Source: Siphlonurus alternatus
Taxonomy: Eukaryota; Arthropoda; Insecta; Ephemeroptera; Siphlonuridae
DNA: 64,000 nt
NCBI GenBank assembly: GCA_949825025.1
Contig: OX463787.1
Coordinates: 15,373,707-15,437,706 of the forward strand
Reading direction: 5' to 3'
The translations under genes and the position numbers were made by a program. The notes under the pieces were generated by a model. It was not told the DNA's origin and ran no database searches. It worked only from the letters and a program-made list of their open reading frames with translations. The first letter of the stretch is position 1. Every line of letters starts with the position of its first letter. Positions 58,376 through 64,000 of this stretch are shown in pieces.

Positions 58376-61300
58376 TTGAACTCTTTTTTATTTAATTTTA
58401 GGGGAGAATTTAAAACAATAAAAACTTAGTTGGATAAAAATGTTTTGAAGTTTGCCAAAGCTTATCGATAGGCTGCGTAAAGACGGAACAAAGATAATTT
58501 TAATACTGTTCTAATGTGTAAATCTTTTATATTTAGATCGTTTGAACTAAAATTTGATAATTTTTCTCCAGTAGGGAGTTTACTCGGATTATTATAAACA
58601 CCAACATCACTAATGTCAATTTTTCGTTGACGTAACACATACTGCATTGACAGTGATTCCATTAAAATTTTCTTTATGTGTTCATTTACATTTCGTCTAA
58701 TCTAATGCAATTTGAAGGCTAAAGGAAATTCTCAACACATTATACATTTTAAAGAAATGGATTTATGCATTTTTAAAAATTAAAATAAAAAAATATTAAA
58801 TTTTATAAACATTAAAAAATAAATTTAATATCAATAAAAAAATTAATATAAAAATAAACAATTTTTATGATAAATGTTTTATTAAATTAAAAAATGTTTT
58901 TTGTTAAACACTAATCTTTAAAAACAAATAAAAAAAAATTAAAAAAATTGTAACCCAATACACATAATTATGTTATTCTACTGTTAAAATTGATTCTGCT
59001 TCATATCTCAATCGTACTAAAGTCATTTTGTTTCAGGAAATGGACATCATAGAAGATGGGCAATTGTTTGTGTTTTAGTAGGAAGAGTTGAAAATGCAGA
59101 TAGGATGTGTTTCATTGTTCTAGAGCCTTAGGGAAATTGAAATTGAAAAAAAAAAAAAAAAAAGGTTTTGGTTGCATGTGTTTCCTTATTTAATTGCAAT
59201 AAGGTAATGACATATTGTTTTGAATTATAAATATATAAAATAAATTTGTTTATGAAGAAATTTTAAAATTAATAATAATTATATGATTATATAATAATAA
59301 TAATAATAATAATATTATTGAGTTTTGAAAGGTAAAATATTTTTGAAGTTAGGTCTTGAAGAATGTTACATATGTAAATTTTCAATCGATAAGATTATGA
59401 TATATAATCTTGATTGATGTACAAGTTAAATGACCAATAAAAAAAAAATTAACTCAAATATTACAATAGTTAAGGTACCAGTACATATCTTTTAGATTAA
59501 TTTTGGAGTTTAAATATTAACCGTCTCAAAATAGTCTCAACTTCACTATACACCTCCATAGCCTGCTTATCAACGCCATCAAATACAGCAGATCTATCTA
59601 TGAGTTTACAGTCATCTTTATGATATTTAAATCAGCCACTGAAATTACGTGCATTTGTTTATAACCCATAGTATTGTACTAACCTTAAAACAGACAAAAG
59701 ATTGCTGAGATTAGCCTATTTTTCAATATGACAGGCTGGGCAAGCAAGAGCAAGAAGAACTGCATTGAAGATAAAATTATTAAATTTTTGATATTTTTAT
59801 ATTATTTTTATAAAGAATTCAATGAAAATTTATGACCACTACTTTCATGCACTATATTTTAAGTAACTATTAGATTGTAATATTACACAGATTTTAATTT
59901 GTAGTCAACAATTACTGAAGTGGAAATAATCAATGAATGATCTGTCTACGAAAAAAAAATGCAATTAATTAATTTTGGAGGAACACGAACAAATTATTTC
60001 GCATGTTTTTTTCTTTTGTTACTTTTAAATCTGTAACAGTGTAACAATCTGTGAATTTATACAGTCCTTTAGATATTATATAATTATCTTTAAGTTCTAT
60101 TAATTATATTAAATGCATAATCCTCTACTATACTAGGTGTGCCCCTCCCCTTATGGAACTTGTATGCTATTCAGGGGTACACCTTTTTGGTTCTATATCT
60201 ATATTTACGTATGAAAAAAATTTTAGGTCGTGATATTTGGTTACTTTAAATTTGAAAGGAGCTGAAAAATGAATCATCTAACTTTCAATTACTCAAGGGG
60301 AACTTTTCGTGATTTATTAAAGGTATTCCCTTTTACATAACCCTTCATATTTATATAAGAGCTAGTCCTAAAAACACAGTTTGCATTGCAGGATTTCCTA
60401 TTAGAAAGTATTATATTTAACACACTTGTGTCAACTTATGCAGTATTTTTTTAATGGCATATTGTTTGTTTTGTTATTTTAACAAATTACAAAATTATTG
60501 TTTTTAATAATTGAACTAATTATTCATAATTTACCTAAGTCAATAGTGTGTCAAAGGCTTGGTTACAACATCATATTTGGTTATAACATTATAATACAGT
60601 ATATCAGAAATAAATCTTAAGGAAATTATTGAGTTTGTTTATTGCCTTCTAAATTTTCATATTGATCGAGGGTATGAACTTCTTTAAAACCCGAATGTTA
60701 TATATCTGTGAGCACTACATTATTTTATTTATTTATTCGACTTTATGGCGGGGGTAAGGCAATGATGTCTTTATCTTGAAGTCTTAGGGGAATGGTGGTG
60801 AACTTATAATTTTAGGGCTATATATAACTTTTATTAAAACTCCCCATTTACATTTCTTTTAACTATATCTTCTGCCAATCAGGCTAGGAATATAATGATC
60901 GAATTCTCCTAAATTGTACTAAATATTATAATTTATTGTTTAAAATTAAAAATCAGTAGTATTTTCCATAAAATATTCTTCTCTGCACATGACTAATTTA
61001 AGTTCTTCGTGTAATATTTGGGCGCAAAGTTGTTAGTTATATTTTTAATGTTAAAATTATTTTATTATTTATTTTAATATTTTTAAACTTAAATTTTTAA
61101 ATGAAAATCTTTTATATTTTTTTTTTGTTTTTTTAAATTATTTAAATAGTTAATTTAAAAAAAAAATTATATATAATGAAGAAAATTCATGTGTTATTTA
61201 TAAAATATATATTTTAAATTATAATATAAATATTGTTATTTTCATACCATACTGAAGTAAAGAATACTTAATAATGATTCGTACTTGGTGGAATTCGGTT

Positions 61301-62319
61301 GATAAATGGTGTAAATAAGTAATTAAAATAACTTCCGAAAGTAAAATCCAAAGTCAATTTCAAATTTGAGCCACTGCCGATGGAACGTAATTTTATTCCG
61401 TTTTATTCAGAGGGAATAAGTTAATAACATAAAAATGAGCCTTGAATATTTTGCATGGAATTTATTGTAAGTTAAGTCGTTATAATATACGTGGCATGAA
61501 TTATTGTAATTTGATTTACTCACTGTATACTGCCTAACGATCAAATAAATATTTCTAATTAATTTCTAATTTTCAATATCTTATGCTGTGGAAAATAATA
61601 TAACAAATAAATTTTTAATTGTATGAATTGAATTTGAAAAATTCTATTTTATTCATTATGCAAGTAATAAAATTAAATTAAAAAAAAAGTGAATTTTAAA
61701 ACAAGAATTCTCCATTTCAATTTATAAAAAACTAGTCATACACAAATGGAATTTAATTTCATCGCAAGTTTTTAATAGGCAAGAATTTTTTTGTAGTTTG
61801 TTACCTTATATTATATGTACGACCTTGTACAAATCAAAAAATAGAACACTTTTTAAACACGTGTAACAATTTCTATAGTTAATTAAAACGATTCCTAGAA
61901 ATGTCAACAATGTAGCATGATATTATGTTACAAAATGTTAACAATAAAATTACAATATTAATTCATTTTCCGTGTTCACACAGTAAAAAAAAGAAAACTT
62001 TCTCTGATTTAAAATTAAGAGTGAAACTGTAAAGATTACTACTGACAAAAATATATCACAAAGCAGAATCTTGCTTAATTTTATACATTGTCAATAATTT
62101 GTGTAAAACATTTGAAAAGAAAAATGTTCTATAATCATCGACTAATTTTTATTGTTACTTTTTCTGTATACTGAAATCAATGACCTAATATAAATGGTTC
62201 GAATATAAGCCATATGTGTTAATTCAATTTTTAATGTCTGATTATACCAAAGAAAAGTAACATAATATATGATAATAAATATTTACAGTAAATATGATAA
62301 TTTTAATATAATAAAAAAA

Positions 62320-62483
62320 AGAGGTGTCCGTCCTGACTGAGGTTTTCCACGGTTCCCTCAGTCTCACCTCAGCGAATGCTGGGACGTGTAACAGGCCATG
62401 GCCATTATCCGTTCCACCCTTTATCCCTACCCATTACCCCGCCTCGAATTCCAAGCTCATAGGGGTGTATCCTTGTAAAAAAA
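62320..62483 (+). mobile_element. 5S-SINE family body fragment, copy 4
   Basis: GAGGTGTCCGTCCTGACTGA, GTTTTCCACGGTTCCCTCAG, AGCTCATAGGGGTGTATCC and an A-rich (TA)n tail. Same body as 20838-20992 and the inverse of 39267-39430. Confidence 0.75.
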
Positions 62484-62515
62484 TATATATATATTTGGAT
62501 AATGCTAAGACTGGA

Positions 62516-62732
62516 ACAGTCAAAATTAATTTGAAATTTTCACTGGAAGTATCCGGAAGTGTGAAGTTTGCAATTCTCCTGTATATAATTCAGTTTTGAA
62601 ATTTTACAGAGTGGTTTGAAGTAGAAGTACTGACCAAAGTGTGAAATTGTAACTCTGAAATTTGAATAGGAAAACCAGAAACCTTACACTTCCGGCTACT
62701 TCCAGAGAAAATATCAAGTAATTGCCTACTGT
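62516..62732. mobile_element. MITE family P5, copy 2
   Basis: ACAGTCAAAATTAATTTG at the left and CTACTGTA at the right. CTGGAAGTATCCGGAAGTGT and its near-inverse ACACTTCCGGCTACTTCCAG lie near the ends. Confidence 0.68.
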
Positions 62733-62976
62733 ATGACTTGTATGTCAAAAAACAATATATAAAAATTAATTTAGACTAATTGGTTGCGAAGTAGATAACA
62801 AGGTTTCTCACTAACCAAACTCCTTCAGTGAAATTAACAATGGTTAGAGAGAAATCTGATATCCTATAATCTCATCAAATTAGAGAAATTGAAATATCAG
62901 TGGTATATAGCAGGCCAGACAATGAATGCCTCGTTACTTTGTTTCCATAGAATTATGACACGTGTTCTTTATATAG

Positions 62977-63358
62977 TTAAGGGTAAGATAACACGAAACA
63001 GCTGATCGACGTAGTCCCATTTTATCAACATGTAAACCTTAGCAACCTCATAATAATTCTGACTTTTTTTAGAGCATTCCTTGGCACCAAGAAAATGCAG
63101 CAAAAATTTCAAAACAATTGTACAAGCCTTTTTTTTTTAATTAAGTTTTTATAATAGGGATTTATCATTCAGAGGTAAACTAAAAATTAATTTTAAAAAA
63201 TCGATTCGTCCAATTGTTTTGAAATTTTTTCTGCAACTTTTTGGTGCTAAGGACTGTTTCTAAAAAAAAAAATCAAAATTCTTTTGAGGTTGCTAAGGGT
63301 TACATGTTAATCAAGTGGGACTACGTCGATCAGCTGTTTCGTGTTACTTTACCCTTAA
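62977..63358. mobile_element. P2-related TTAA-flanked MITE, divergent copy 5
   Basis: TTAAGGGTAAGATAACACGA and inverse TCGTGTTACTTTACCCTTAA. It shares only the first ~16 bp with P2 copy 4. Arms continue AACAGCTGATCGACGTAGTC with inverse GACTACGTCGATCAGCTGTT, then GCAAAAATTTCAAAACAATT and its inverse. Confidence 0.82.
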
Positions 63359-64000
63359 GGTTATGTCAAAATACCTCTTATGTTGTGACATAGTCAACTA
63401 AATGTAAAATATTGTATTGTTTGTTTTATTGAAAATTTTACATAAAAGTATTCATTCAAGTCAACATAAATAGATCAAGCTTTTTTGAAAATAATTTCAT
63501 CTATGTATCAGTCATATATGAATAATTATATGAGTTTGTATCATTGAGTCTGAGGAATATTAAAATGGATAAATCATTTAAAAATAATGTTGAGAAACGG
63601 GTTTTAATTAAAAAAAAAGTCAAAGCCTTATTTAATGCTAATTAAACTCCCCTAAAATGTATTTGTGGTTCAAATTTCTATATTAATATATGAGCCTTGT
63701 TAAATTGTTATGAAAATCTATAAGATCTTATTTATTATTATTTTAACAATAATGTATTTCTTGTATTAAATTGTAATATGCATATAATTATTATATTGTG
63801 CTATATTTTCTTGCTATAATTTCCTACAAATCTTTGAACTGATCATTTTGACTAAAATACACTGAATTTTTATATTGATGCATGAAGGGAGTTTTACTAT
63901 TTTATCTTATATTTTATTATTTTAATTTCCATTTAAAGCTATAGTTTCTGAAAAAGATAAAATAATCATTTTATTGCATTATTCTGATAAAATTAATTTA

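Larger units (their letters stand above)
53294..64000. other. Region upstream of FAR and right-hand end
   Basis: Very AT-rich, no coding exon seen. It contains P2 copies at 53.6 and 63.0 kb, a decayed P1 arm (~55770-55856), a hAT-like MITE (57069-57200), P7 copy 2, a SINE fragment (~58265-58375), a SINE body (62320-62483) and P5 copy 2. One less AT-rich spot at 56030-56115 may be a FAR promoter or first exon. Confidence 0.55.

Noticed and set aside
58119..58662. Minus-strand frames of 66-68 codons near the right end
   Set aside because: One overlaps the P7 repeat and the SINE fragment; the other has no homology signal, splice sites or codon bias. AT-rich chance frames.
60137..60184. Short hairpin GTGTGCCCCT ... 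AGGGGTACACC
   Set aside because: Arms of about 10 bp with a mismatch and no further support.

Overview
The window is animal nuclear DNA, almost certainly insect. It has interrupted genes with GT-AG introns, strong AT richness outside exons, an insect-type fatty acyl-CoA reductase, tRNA- and 5S-rRNA-derived SINEs, LTR retrotransposon debris and a dense population of palindromic non-autonomous DNA transposons. No bacterial-style operon, CRISPR array or rRNA gene is present. The insect order cannot be fixed from sequence alone.

Three protein-coding genes can be reconstructed exon by exon, each with a continuous frame across every splice junction. (1) Positions 601-8867, plus strand: the C-terminal ~640 residues of CMTR1, the mRNA cap-1 2'-O-ribose methyltransferase; the N-terminal exons lie left of the window. 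(2) 14099-21774, plus strand: a complete 586-residue RABL6 (Rab-like GTPase), with a probable non-coding first exon and an E-box-containing upstream region near 13.8-13.93 kb. (3) 53228-39060, minus strand: a complete 523-residue fatty acyl-CoA reductase in nine coding exons, convergent with RABL6. The three have unrelated roles (mRNA capping, small-GTPase signalling, lipid reduction to fatty alcohols), so the neighbourhood looks like ordinary eukaryotic gene order.

Between RABL6 and FAR, about 25.7-36.4 kb is an LTR-retrotransposon graveyard. At least five LTR families (here A to E) occur mainly as solo or truncated LTRs, several nested in each other, with 4-bp target duplications for family A. 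Two degenerate gag segments lie there, one ending in a zinc-knuckle remnant. From 53.3 kb to the right end no coding exon is seen; the DNA is very AT-rich with scattered repeats.

The most distinctive feature is the number of palindromic elements (roughly 30 in 64 kb), many inside introns of the three genes. Two families stand out. P1 has one shared inner stem attached to three different outer termini, and its loop sometimes carries a tRNA B-box-like motif. P2 has TTAA at both ends of all five copies. No wholly new multi-gene system is evident; these hairpin families and the nested LTR cluster are the best candidates for undescribed biology.
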